From CAZWCX01 sp964632945 (GTDB lineage: Bacteria > Planctomycetota > MHYJ01 > WSZJ01 > CAZWCX01): a DNA stretch of 17,130 nt. Position numbers and translations under genes: made by a program. The stretch is taken from positions 1-17,130 of the forward strand of contig CAZWCX010000141.1 of assembly GCA_964632945.1 (NCBI GenBank), written 5' to 3'. This document shows, piece by piece, positions 6,752 to 13,258 of the stretch (its first letter is position 1; each line of letters begins with the position of its first letter). Below the pieces are notes generated by a model. That model ran no database searches. It was not told where the DNA came from and was given only the letters and a program-made list of their open reading frames with translations.

Positions 6752-7852
6752 ATGAGGGGACAGGCTTGGGGTACGTTCGCCGGGTGCGCCGGCATGGCCA
6801 TGTTGGCCGCGCTGGTCGCCGGCTGTCTCGAAGTCAAGCCCGTGGAACCGAAGGAGGTCATGGGTTACGCCCTGACCGGTCATGTCAGCGGCGTCGACCT
6901 CAACGCCGATGTCGACCGGGGCCTTCTCACGACGGTGTGCGTCCATGCGGCCTACCCGGATGCGACCGGAAAGCTGACGGGATTCACTCCGACGAGCGCC
7001 GCGCTCAAGAGCTTCGTCGACAAGTGCCACGCCAAGGGCGCGCGGGTGGTCCTCTCGGTCGCGAGTTTCAGTTCGACCACCATCAAGTCGGTCCTGGATT
7101 CCCATCAGGACGCCCTCGTCGCCGCGATCCACGACGCAGTCGTCGCCGCCGGCCTCGACGGCGCCTCCATCGACATGGAAGAAGTCCCGGACACGATTGC
7201 CTACCGGGACAAGTTCACGGCCTTCTGCGAAAAGGTCGCGGCCTCCATGCACGCCGGTTCGCGGAAGATGTACATCGCGGTCCACCCGATCGTGTACACC
7301 CGCTACGACGGCGCCAAGCTGGCTGCCCTCTCCGACGGCCTGTTCCTGATGGGGTACGGTTTCCACTGGAGCGGCGGCAGCAAGGCCGGTCCCCTGGCCC
7401 CGCTCACCACGGGCGGATTCTGGCCCATGGGGTACGACACCAAGATCTTCAGCACGACCGTGTCCAACTCCTGGAGCAAGGTCGTCACCGATCCGAAGAA
7501 ACTCATCCTCGGCGTTCCCTGGTACGGATACAAGTGGCCGACCGTGTCCACCGCGCTGAACGCCTCCACCACCGCCAAGGGAACCGCCAAGTCCTACCGC
7601 TACGAGATCGCGGGCAAAGTGACGCCCATCTGGGAGGAAAAGAGCCAGACCCCGTACGCGACGATGACCGAGGGCGGGGTGACGTATCAGCTCTGGTTCG
7701 ATGATGAGAAGAGCAACGGTCTGAAATTCGCGGCGGCGAAAGAGCACAAGTTCGGTGGGATCGGGATGTGGCGCCTCCCCTGGGGCACCGACGGGGTCTG
7801 GGACGAGGTGAAGAAGTACAAGGGCATCCCGGTCCTGCCTTCTTCTCCGTAG
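6752..7852 (+). CDS. GH18 chitinase-like lipoprotein
   Basis: The ATG at 6752 follows GGAGG (6737-6741) and gives a 366-residue protein with a lipoprotein signal; the lipobox LVAGC predicts lipidation at C25. The rest is a glycoside hydrolase 18 TIM barrel: KGARVVLSVASF (95-106), the catalytic strand LDGASIDMEE (135-144) with proton-donor candidate E143, FLMGYGFHW, LILGVPWYGYKW and the C-terminal GGIGMWRLPWG. The DxxDxDxE signature is present as D136, S139, D141, E143, so one of the three Asp residues is replaced by Ser. Chitin or another N-acetylglucosamine polymer (possibly peptidoglycan, as in spore-type GH18 enzymes) is the expected substrate. It should sit on the envelope. The next gene starts 19 bases after the stop. 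Confidence 0.85.
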   Translation: MRGQAWGTFAGCAGMAMLAALVAGCLEVKPVEPKEVMGYALTGHVSGVDLNADVDRGLLTTVCVHAAYPDATGKLTGFTPTSAALKSFVDKCHAKGARVVLSVASFSSTTIKSVLDSHQDALVAAIHDAVVAAGLDGASIDMEEVPDTIAYRDKFTAFCEKVAASMHAGSRKMYIAVHPIVYTRYDGAKLAALSDGLFLMGYGFHWSGGSKAGPLAPLTTGGFWPMGYDTKIFSTTVSNSWSKVVTDPKKLILGVPWYGYKWPTVSTALNASTTAKGTAKSYRYEIAGKVTPIWEEKSQTPYATMTEGGVTYQLWFDDEKSNGLKFAAAKEHKFGGIGMWRLPWGTDGVWDEVKKYKGIPVLPSSP

Positions 7853-7871
7853 CGGACGGTTCGACATCCGC

Positions 7872-9035
7872 ATGAGACGTCCGGTCTGGGTCGCGGCGGC
7901 GGTTCTCGTCCTCTTCGGCGTCGGATTCCTGCTGACGCTCGGAGGCGCGGAGCGGCGTGAACCGCGCAGCGTCCGGCGGCGTGAGGCGGAGCCTCGTCGC
8001 GGCGCATCGAGTGCCGACGGTCCCGGGTCCGGGCCCATCCGTTCCGGCCCGCCCCCCGCGACCGCCTCCTCCGCGTCGGGCGGAACTCCGGTTTCCCCGC
8101 CCGCCGCGGCTCCCGGCGCAGTCCCGGTCCGCGCCGCCGCCGAGGCCAGCGGTGCCGCCGAGCGACGATTGGTCCGCACCGTCGTCGATCTGCGCGCGCG
8201 GCGCGACTGGTCCGGCCTGGCCGCCCTGCAGTCCCGCATTCACGCGCTCGGCGCTCGCGAGATCAACATCCTCCTCCACCTCCTCAAGACCGACCCCGAC
8301 GTCGAAGATCAGCTTGCGGTCGGGGAAATCCTGGCGCGACTGGCCGATGGACCCGGCGGCGCGGAGCGGGTCGCCGGCGTCGCACCCACCTTGGCGCGCG
8401 TGTTTCGGCGGCTCGTGGAACGGGTCGATGCGGCCGAGGCGTCACCGAAGTCCCGCGAGCAGCGCGTGCGCGCGGCGGAATTCCTGTGCCGGTTCGCGCG
8501 CGCGGAGGATGTCGACCTCATTCTCGCCCTGTTCCGGAACGAGGCCCGATCGGATCTGGCGCAGGCGGCCAGCTTGGCCATCGGCCGTTCGGGCGATCCC
8601 GGGATCTGGCGGATGCGTCTCCGCGATGCCGCCGCCTCCGCGGACGTGTCGCTCGAAACCGCCCGGCTGGCCCTCGCGCTCGACGGGGTGGGACGCCGGG
8701 TCCTCGATCCCTCGGCACGGGATTGGGTCCGCGGCGCGCTCGGCCCCAAGTTGATGCGCCTCGCGGCCGGGGAAGACCGCGCCGCCGCCCTCGAGTCGAT
8801 CGCCACCCTGGCCCTCCTGCATGACCGTCATGCGGCGGAAACGCTCGCCGACGCCTACGCCAGGATGCCGGACTCCGTCGGGCGTCGCCGCCTGCTCGCG
8901 CTCGTTCCCGACGTGGCGTCGCCCGAGGATGTCGAAATGCTGCGTTCTCGCCTTTCCCTTCCGGCGAACGATCCCCTCGCCTCGGAGCTCGCGGCCATCC
9001 TCGCGGAGCTCGAAGCCCGTTCGCCCGGACGGTGA
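7872..9035 (+). CDS. Membrane-anchored helical-repeat (HEAT-like) protein, function unknown
   Basis: No specific family is recognised. The 387-residue protein starts with an N-terminal transmembrane anchor or uncleaved signal (about 5-24). An Arg-rich then Pro/Ala/Ser/Gly-rich low-complexity linker runs to about residue 90. The remainder is almost wholly alpha-helical, with recurring Leu/Ala-rich helix pairs such as INILLHLLKTD, DLILALFRNEARSDLAQAASLAIG and AALESIATLALLHD, typical of HEAT/armadillo-like solenoids. Such domains usually mediate protein contacts. Topology suggests the solenoid is periplasmic. The ATG at 7872 has no clear Shine-Dalgarno sequence; the short gap after the GH18 stop suggests cotranscription. 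The start could be off by a few codons. Confidence 0.7.
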   Translation: MRRPVWVAAAVLVLFGVGFLLTLGGAERREPRSVRRREAEPRRGASSADGPGSGPIRSGPPPATASSASGGTPVSPPAAAPGAVPVRAAAEASGAAERRLVRTVVDLRARRDWSGLAALQSRIHALGAREINILLHLLKTDPDVEDQLAVGEILARLADGPGGAERVAGVAPTLARVFRRLVERVDAAEASPKSREQRVRAAEFLCRFARAEDVDLILALFRNEARSDLAQAASLAIGRSGDPGIWRMRLRDAAASADVSLETARLALALDGVGRRVLDPSARDWVRGALGPKLMRLAAGEDRAAALESIATLALLHDRHAAETLADAYARMPDSVGRRRLLALVPDVASPEDVEMLRSRLSLPANDPLASELAAILAELEARSPGR

Positions 9036-9085
9036 GGTCCGCCCAGCGGTCTTCCGACCGGTCGTCCGGGGCTCCTACCGGACCC

Positions 9086-9115
9086 TTGACAAGGATGGCT
9101 CCGGCACGGTAGATC
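9086..9115 (+). promoter_or_regulatory. Candidate promoter with perfect TTGACA -35
   Basis: TTGACA (9086-9091) matches the -35 consensus exactly. TAGATC (9110-9115) lies 18 bases downstream as a modest -10. Initiation near 9121 would give an unusually long leader of about 270 bases before the ATG at 9393, containing the structured segment at 9161-9239. Confidence 0.4.
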
Positions 9116-9160
9116 CGCGGCGGACCCCTGGGGTGGGGGGCACGGTCCTCCCGATCCGAT

Positions 9161-9239
9161 GTTACGAAATCCCACACTTCGTTACCCCCCGGTTTCGAAT
9201 GGTGACATTTTTCCTGTCGGGGGGCAATCTTGTGGGATT
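9161..9239 (+). ncRNA. Candidate structured RNA leader element
   Basis: AATCCCACA (9168-9176) is the exact complement of TGTGGGATT (9231-9239). Nested inside, CCCCCCG (9185-9191) is complementary to CGGGGGG (9218-9224). A competing local hairpin pairs GTTACGAA (9161-9168) with TTCGTTAC (9178-9185), one mismatch, using bases shared with the long-range stems. Mutually exclusive folds in a long leader are what a cis-acting RNA switch or attenuator would show, but no known class was recognised and chance pairing is possible. Confidence 0.25.
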
Positions 9240-9392
9240 CTTGTTTCCGCTTAACCTTCGATGGGCGCGTGGTTTCTGATGAATCGGATGACATTCCCAT
9301 ACTCGGCACGTGGCATGCGCCCGTGGCGATCCCTGGAGGCATCGATCTCCGACGAAAACCGCGGCTACGAGATGCGAAAGAGGAGTCGAACC

Positions 9393-9737
9393 ATGCGGCA
9401 CTTGGCTGCCCTCGGACTGATCCTCGGCGTGGTCGTGTTCACTTCCCCTTCCATTCTGGCGTGCGGAGGACATGAAGCGCGCGCGGCCGACTGCCTCGAG
9501 CAGTTGTTCGGCGAGCATGGGGACGACTTCACCTATACGACCTCCGATCATCAGGTCAATCTGACCTTGACCGACTCTGGCGCGACCCATTCGACCACCA
9601 GCGGGACCGAAGATGCGATCGTGGAAGACGCCCTGAACTGGCTGGCCTCGCACGGCATCACGCCGAGCAGCGACGACTGCCGCGGCAACGGCGTGCAGGA
9701 AATCGACATCTTCGAAAACGCGGAACTCTGCGGATAG
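9393..9737 (+). CDS. Small exported four-cysteine protein, function unknown
   Basis: No family is recognised. The ATG at 9393 is selected because AGGAG (9381-9385) sits 7 bases upstream and the product then opens with a signal peptide (hydrophobic residues 4-23). Processing could be by signal peptidase II at ILAC (C24) or by signal peptidase I after the HEARA motif at about residue 31. The mature part is acidic and Thr/Asp-rich. It has cysteines at 34, 96 and 113 (plus C24), which could form disulfides outside the cytoplasm. The total is 114 residues. An earlier in-frame ATG at 9372 is possible but has a poorer RBS. A strong terminator follows, and a long leader precedes it, so it is probably monocistronic. 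Confidence 0.65.
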   Translation: MRHLAALGLILGVVVFTSPSILACGGHEARAADCLEQLFGEHGDDFTYTTSDHQVNLTLTDSGATHSTTSGTEDAIVEDALNWLASHGITPSSDDCRGNGVQEIDIFENAELCG

Positions 9738-9784
9738 CGCGACTCGACTCTCGCGCCGGTATCGGCGCGCGCAACCACTCGGGA

Positions 9785-9816
9785 GGGCGGCGTCCGAAGG
9801 GGCGTCGCCCTTCTTG
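9785..9816 (+). terminator. Intrinsic terminator after the small exported protein
   Basis: GGGCGGCGTC (9785-9794) pairs with GGCGTCGCCC (9801-9810) in a 10-bp stem with two G-U pairs and a CGAAGG loop, followed by TTCTT. It lies 48 bases after the stop codon. Confidence 0.75.
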
Positions 9817-9889
9817 CGTTTTCGGCGCGCGCGTCGCGGTCCCGGCGCAGGAAGAGTTCCGGCGGAGTGGGCATGCCCGGGGAGTGCGC

Positions 9890-10585
9890 ATGAAGGTTCA
9901 TCGCTGGCACCCGTGGACGATCGATCTCGACCGCGCCGCGGAGCTCCAGCGCGAGCTCGCAGGTCGCGTCCGACGGTCGGGAGCGTGTCCGGCGCCGGTC
10001 TGTGTGGCGGGCGCGGACGTGGCCTACGATTCCGGATCGGGACGGGGGTTCGGTGCCGTGGTGGTCCTGAACTGGCCCGCGCTCGAGGTGCAGGAGATCC
10101 GCACGGCGGTCGCGCCGGTCCGATTTCCGTACGTGCCCGGCTTCCTCTCGTTTCGCGAGATGCCGGTTCTCCTGCGGGCCTTCGCCCGCGTGCGCGCGCG
10201 GCCGGATGTGATCTTCTGCGACGGGCAGGGGGTGGCCCATCCCCGTGGCCTCGGTCTGGCCTCCCACCTGGGCCTGTTCCTCGACTGCCCGACGATCGGG
10301 TGCGCGAAGTCCCGCTTCGTCGGTGAACACGAGGAGCCCGGACCGGGGTCCGGCGACCGGGTTCCGCTCCGACTCGGAGATCGCGAGGTCGGCGCGGTCA
10401 TGCGAACCCGGCCGGGCGCCGCGCCGCTCTACGTGTCGGTCGGGCATCGGATCCGGCTCGATCGGGCCTGCGCGCTCGTCCTCGCGTCCGTGCGGGATTC
10501 TCGCGTGCCGGAACCCACGCGGATCGCGGATCGGGCGGTTGCGCGCCTGAAACGCGTTTGGTTGACCGGAGCATGCAAGGATTGA
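9890..10585 (+). CDS. nfi: Endonuclease V (deoxyinosine 3' endonuclease)
   Basis: Endonuclease V nicks DNA at the second phosphodiester bond 3' of deoxyinosine, starting repair of deaminated adenine; some homologues also cut inosine in RNA. All family motifs are present in the 231 residues: GADVAYD (D43), YVPGFLSFRE (Y81, E90; the Tyr forms part of the strand-separating wedge), CDGQGVAHPRGLGLASHLG (D111, H117) and TIGCAKSRF (K140). These positions are within one residue of the Thermotoga maritima enzyme. Length is normal and no truncation is seen. The ATG at 9890 is preferred over the in-frame GTG at 9884 because GGAG (9881-9884) sits 5 bases before it. It follows a terminator; its own promoter was not identified. 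Its stop overlaps the candidate promoter of the next gene. Confidence 0.95.
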   Translation: MKVHRWHPWTIDLDRAAELQRELAGRVRRSGACPAPVCVAGADVAYDSGSGRGFGAVVVLNWPALEVQEIRTAVAPVRFPYVPGFLSFREMPVLLRAFARVRARPDVIFCDGQGVAHPRGLGLASHLGLFLDCPTIGCAKSRFVGEHEEPGPGSGDRVPLRLGDREVGAVMRTRPGAAPLYVSVGHRIRLDRACALVLASVRDSRVPEPTRIADRAVARLKRVWLTGACKD

Positions 10586-10610
10586 TCCCGCTCCGCGCGT
10601 CCGGTAGGGT
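10582..10610 (+). promoter_or_regulatory. Candidate promoter for the PIMT-like gene
   Basis: TTGATC (10582-10587) overlaps the endonuclease V stop codon. TAGGGT (10605-10610) follows after 17 bases. The match is partial (four and three of six), and a leader of about 43 bases would precede the ATG at 10660. Confidence 0.35.
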
Positions 10611-10659
10611 GAGGGGGCTCGGGTCGCGGGAGCGAAGCCGGGCAGGGCAGGAGGTCGAG

Positions 10660-11484
10660 ATGGAACGATGGCGCAGAATTTTGGCCTGGTGGGTGATGCT
10701 CTTCGCGGGCGCCGCCGGCTGCAATGGGCAGCCCGCGCCGGAGTCGCCGCGAACCGGGGCGGGCGAGCGCGCCCCGGCGTCCTCCCCCGACGAACCGGCC
10801 GGCGCGAAGACCGACGCTGCGGCTCGCCCGACCGACCCTGAGGAGGGCCGGTGGGCCGAAGCGCGCGAGGCGATGGTGCGCACCCAGATCGAGGGGCGCG
10901 ACGTGCGCGACCCGCGCGTGCTCGCGGCGATGCGCGCGGTGCCGCGCCATCGGTACGTCCCGGAGACCGTGCGGGAGCGCGCCTACGGCGATCATCCGTT
11001 GCCCATCGGATTCGACCAGACGATCAGCCAGCCGTACATCGTGGCGTTCATGACCGAGGCGCTTGGCGTTCACTCCGAACACAAGATCCTCGAGGTCGGA
11101 ACCGGCAGCGGATATCAGGCTGCCGTCCTGGCCATGCTCGCGCGGAAAGTCTATTCGATTGAAATCGTCGAGGGCCTGGCGAATCGATCGCGACAGTTGC
11201 TGCGCGACGAGGGCTTCGCGAATCTCGAGGTGCGCGCCGGCGACGGGTATCGCGGTTGGCCGGATCAGGCGCCCTTCGACGGGATCATCGTGACCTGCGC
11301 GCCCGACCACGTTCCCCCGGCGCTCAAGGAACAGTTGAAGGTGGGCGGTCGGCTCGTCATCCCCGTGGGTGCGGGATACCAGGAACTGCTGCTGATCACC
11401 CGCACGGAGTCGGGATTCTCCGAGCAACGCATCCTGCCGGTGCGATTCGTGCCGATGACCGGAGAGGCGCAGGAGCCGAAGTAA
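10660..11484 (+). CDS. pcm: Protein-L-isoaspartate O-methyltransferase with lipoprotein signal
   Basis: PIMT uses S-adenosylmethionine to methylate L-isoaspartyl residues in aged proteins, beginning their repair. The domain is complete (about 65-265): EAMVRTQIEGRDVRDPRVLAAM, the substrate motif PIGFDQTISQPYIVAF (115-130), SAM motif I ILEVGTGSGYQAA (143-155), post-I acidic E168, and GGRLVIPVG (229-237). Unusually, the ATG at 10660 (preceded by AGGAGG at 10649-10654) gives a hydrophobic N-terminus ending AAGC, predicting a lipoprotein cysteine at residue 21 and a Pro/Ala/Glu-rich linker to about 62. Periplasmic location would pose a SAM-supply problem. A later cytoplasmic start such as M72 would cut into the conserved N-terminal helix. 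Exported PIMT-like proteins are annotated in other bacteria. The gene symbol names the family. Confidence 0.88.
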   Translation: MERWRRILAWWVMLFAGAAGCNGQPAPESPRTGAGERAPASSPDEPAGAKTDAAARPTDPEEGRWAEAREAMVRTQIEGRDVRDPRVLAAMRAVPRHRYVPETVRERAYGDHPLPIGFDQTISQPYIVAFMTEALGVHSEHKILEVGTGSGYQAAVLAMLARKVYSIEIVEGLANRSRQLLRDEGFANLEVRAGDGYRGWPDQAPFDGIIVTCAPDHVPPALKEQLKVGGRLVIPVGAGYQELLLITRTESGFSEQRILPVRFVPMTGEAQEPK

Positions 11485-11540
11485 GGATTTCGATACGCGG
11501 GTTCGCGGTTCGAGGCCTTCAGTCGAAGGCGGCCGCGATC

Positions 11541-11604
11541 CGATAGAACTATCGCATGCCGTGCCCGAAGGCCCGGTTTGGGCGAAGTACGGAACTCCTT
11601 TTTA
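11541..11604 (+). terminator. Possible weak terminator after the PIMT-like gene
   Basis: CCGTGCCC (11559-11566) can pair with GGGC (11580-11583) and ACGG (11589-11592) around a five-base bulge, followed six bases later by TTTTT (11599-11603). Just upstream, CGATAG (11541-11546) and CTATCG (11549-11554) form a symmetrical dyad, and GCCTTC/GAAGGC (11515-11530) forms another short hairpin. Termination is plausible but the stem is imperfect. Confidence 0.3.
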
Positions 11605-11677
11605 GCGCGGATCTTGGGGTAAGGGGTGCGTTCACAGGCGGCGGCGGCGCCGGACTGGACAAGTCGTGATTATTTTC

Positions 11678-11705
11678 TTGCAACCTCCCTTCCCCAAGGT
11701 ATAAT
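11678..11705 (+). promoter_or_regulatory. Strong sigma-70-type promoter before the small exported protein
   Basis: TATAAT (11700-11705) is an exact -10 consensus. TTGCAA (11678-11683) is a four-of-six -35 with a 16-base spacer, within an unusually AT-rich patch for this sequence. Transcription from about 11712 would give a leader of about 50 bases carrying two Shine-Dalgarno-like motifs, AAAAGGAGG (11717-11725) and AAGGAGG (11749-11755); only the second is placed to serve the ATG at 11761. Confidence 0.65.
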
Positions 11706-11760
11706 CCGAGGTTAGGAAAAGGAGGTCTCCGCGCTACCTGCTTTCCCGAAGGAGGGGTCG

Positions 11761-12153
11761 ATGGAGCGGTCGCATTATTTCGTTTACGGCGTACTGGTCG
11801 GTATCATTGCGGTACTTGGGGTTCTGCTGGTCGTGCAACCGTCGCAGACCGCGATCGCGCAGACCGCCGGGGACGCGGGCGGCATGGCTGCCGTGACCGG
11901 GTTCGGCACGACGGGTCAGAGCGGCGAGAGCTGGCTCTGGGTTCTCGACACCAACGGCAAACGGCTGGCGGTGTATTCCTGCGTCCAGGGCAAGGCCGTC
12001 AAGCCCTTGGGCGTGCGCAACATCACGTGGGACCTGCTCGTGCCGTTGGAGGCAGAGGGTCGCCAACTGTCTGACGTCGCCAAGGTCCGGAGCGAGGCGC
12101 AGGAAGCGATCAAGCGCCAGGAAGAGGACATGAAGAAGGGCGGCGGCAGCTAA
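11761..12153 (+). CDS. Small exported or membrane-anchored protein, function unknown
   Basis: No characterised family is recognised in this 130-residue protein. Residues 7-25 form a strong hydrophobic segment. It could be a signal anchor, or a signal peptide cut after AIA at residue 33. The middle, SGESWLWVLDTNGKRLAVYSC (54-74), reads as a short beta-rich module of the 'value displayed in a string' style seen in hypothetical proteins of several environmental phyla. The tail (about 100-126) is a charged helix, possibly a coiled coil, ending in Lys/Gly. It has one cysteine (C74). The RBS AAGGAGG (11749-11755) is near ideal and the promoter is strong, suggesting high expression. The HTH-membrane protein gene follows after a 97-bp gap containing a hairpin but no T tract, so readthrough is likely. 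Confidence 0.75.
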   Translation: MERSHYFVYGVLVGIIAVLGVLLVVQPSQTAIAQTAGDAGGMAAVTGFGTTGQSGESWLWVLDTNGKRLAVYSCVQGKAVKPLGVRNITWDLLVPLEAEGRQLSDVAKVRSEAQEAIKRQEEDMKKGGGS

Positions 12154-12166
12154 CCGCACTTTCGAC

Positions 12167-12190
12167 GCCGGGCCCGTCCGCGGGTCCGGC
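12167..12190 (+). other. Intercistronic hairpin without T tract
   Basis: GCCGGGCCCG (12167-12176) pairs with CGGGTCCGGC (12181-12190) in a 10-bp stem with one G-U pair and a TCCG loop. No T-run follows. It may stabilise the upstream mRNA or partly attenuate transcription into the HTH-membrane protein gene. Confidence 0.5.
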
Positions 12191-12250
12191 CGGTCGATAC
12201 GCACCGGAGGGTGGCTGGTAGGGGAAACAACACAGGAGGTCTGATACGTC

Positions 12251-13054
12251 ATGGCTGACTACTTTTCCTTTGAGGACGTGCTGGGTCAGCTTCAGCTCGA
12301 TGAGGATGAGCTGAAGCGGATGGTCTCGGAGGGCGAACTCCGCGCCTTCCGCGACGAGAACAAGATGATCTTCCGCAGGGACGATGTCGAAAATTTGAAG
12401 AAGGGTCGAATCACCGAGCCGACCATCGTCCTGCCCTCCGCGGGCACGGCGAGCGGCGAGGGAGAGACCTTGCTCGATTTCGGTGCCGAATCCGCCTCGG
12501 ATGTCATCAAGGCGGATGACACTTCCGTGCCCTCGATCGACGTCTCGAGCAGTGAGTCGGGCGCGGGGACGGAGACGGGCGAGACCACGGGGATCACCGA
12601 AGAGATGATCTTCGAGGACACCGACATGCCCGTCGCCAGCGGGAGCGATTCCCGGCTGGAGACGGCGCAGACGTACGTCGAGCGAACGGATGAGACCGGA
12701 GGAACGACCGAACCCATCAAGTTCCAGCAGGAAGAGGCATCCATGAACGCTTCTGATGAAGGGACCATGACCGAGGCCGATGAACAGCTCGAGCGTCGCC
12801 GCACTGCCCCGCGTCAGCGCGCGGTGGCCGTTGCGACCCGCGCCCCCGAGGCAAGCCCCGCGTTCACCGTCATGCTCGGCCTGGCCGCGGCCTTCCTGGT
12901 CTGCTGCGGCTGGACCCTGCTCGAGTACGCGATGGTTCAGGGCCCGGGCAAGGGGAACAAGCCGTCGGGGATGTCCCATACCCTCGCCGGGATCGGCGTC
13001 GCCATCTTCGGCGGTGACGAGATCAAGGCCGACTGGGAAAAGATGGGTCAGTAA
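12251..13054 (+). CDS. Membrane-anchored protein with N-terminal excisionase/MerR-type HTH
   Basis: The 267-residue protein has three parts. Residues 1-53 match the excisionase-type helix-turn-helix fold: FSFEDVLGQLQLDEDELKRM, then GELRAFRDENKMIFRRDDVENL, the wing-and-helix pattern of the HTH_17 family. Residues 54-200 are acidic and Ser/Thr/Glu-rich, probably disordered. Residues 204-226 form a transmembrane helix, and a second short hydrophobic stretch lies at 243-254. The HTH would be cytoplasmic and tethered to the membrane by its C-terminal half. A role as a membrane-bound DNA-binding or protein-docking adaptor is inferred; some such domains have lost DNA binding. AGGAGGT (about 12234-12240) lies 10 bases before the ATG. 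The gene is followed by a strong terminator, so it ends the transcript that begins at the TATAAT promoter. Confidence 0.8.
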   Translation: MADYFSFEDVLGQLQLDEDELKRMVSEGELRAFRDENKMIFRRDDVENLKKGRITEPTIVLPSAGTASGEGETLLDFGAESASDVIKADDTSVPSIDVSSSESGAGTETGETTGITEEMIFEDTDMPVASGSDSRLETAQTYVERTDETGGTTEPIKFQQEEASMNASDEGTMTEADEQLERRRTAPRQRAVAVATRAPEASPAFTVMLGLAAAFLVCCGWTLLEYAMVQGPGKGNKPSGMSHTLAGIGVAIFGGDEIKADWEKMGQ

Positions 13055-13090
13055 CCCGGTTCTCCCGCATCCTCCCGAGCGAATCGATCG

Positions 13091-13131
13091 CCGGAGCGCG
13101 GCCTCGGGCCGCGCTCCGGTTTCCCCTTTTC
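13091..13131 (+). terminator. Strong intrinsic terminator
   Basis: A perfect 13-bp stem (13091-13103 with 13107-13119, TCG loop; arms begin CCGGAGCGCGG) is followed by a T/C-rich tract with TTT and TTTT (13120-13130). It lies 36 bases after the stop of the HTH-membrane gene. Confidence 0.85.
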
Positions 13132-13258
13132 GCCGGTTCCGGCGATGACGATTCTTCGGCCGGACCGTCGATCGGATAGAGGTTGGGTGTCCCCACCGGT
13201 CCCCGGCACCCCCTCCCGGCGATCCGTTGCCTCCCGCACTTCTCGCGAGGGTTCCGCC

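Larger units (their letters stand above)
9036..9392. other. 357-bp noncoding leader before the small exported protein
   Basis: No gene is convincing. The stretch holds the TTGACA promoter (9086-9115) and a nested inverted-repeat structure (9161-9239), both listed separately. A second weak promoter possibility is TTGTGG (9230-9235) with TAACCT (9252-9257), 16-base spacer. An upstream in-frame ATG at 9261 would extend the next protein, but it has no SD and would bury its signal peptide. Confidence 0.5.

Noticed and set aside
6608..8239. 543-codon open frame on the - strand
   Set aside because: It is antisense to the GH18-like gene with intact family motifs; low-complexity product.
9261..9392. 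Upstream in-frame start for the small exported protein
   Set aside because: No RBS, and it would place about 44 residues before the signal peptide; ATG 9393 has AGGAG at 7 bases.
10558..10659. Upstream in-frame extension of the PIMT-like protein
   Set aside because: It overlaps the end of endonuclease V and bypasses the strong AGGAGG RBS and the lipoprotein signal at ATG 10660.
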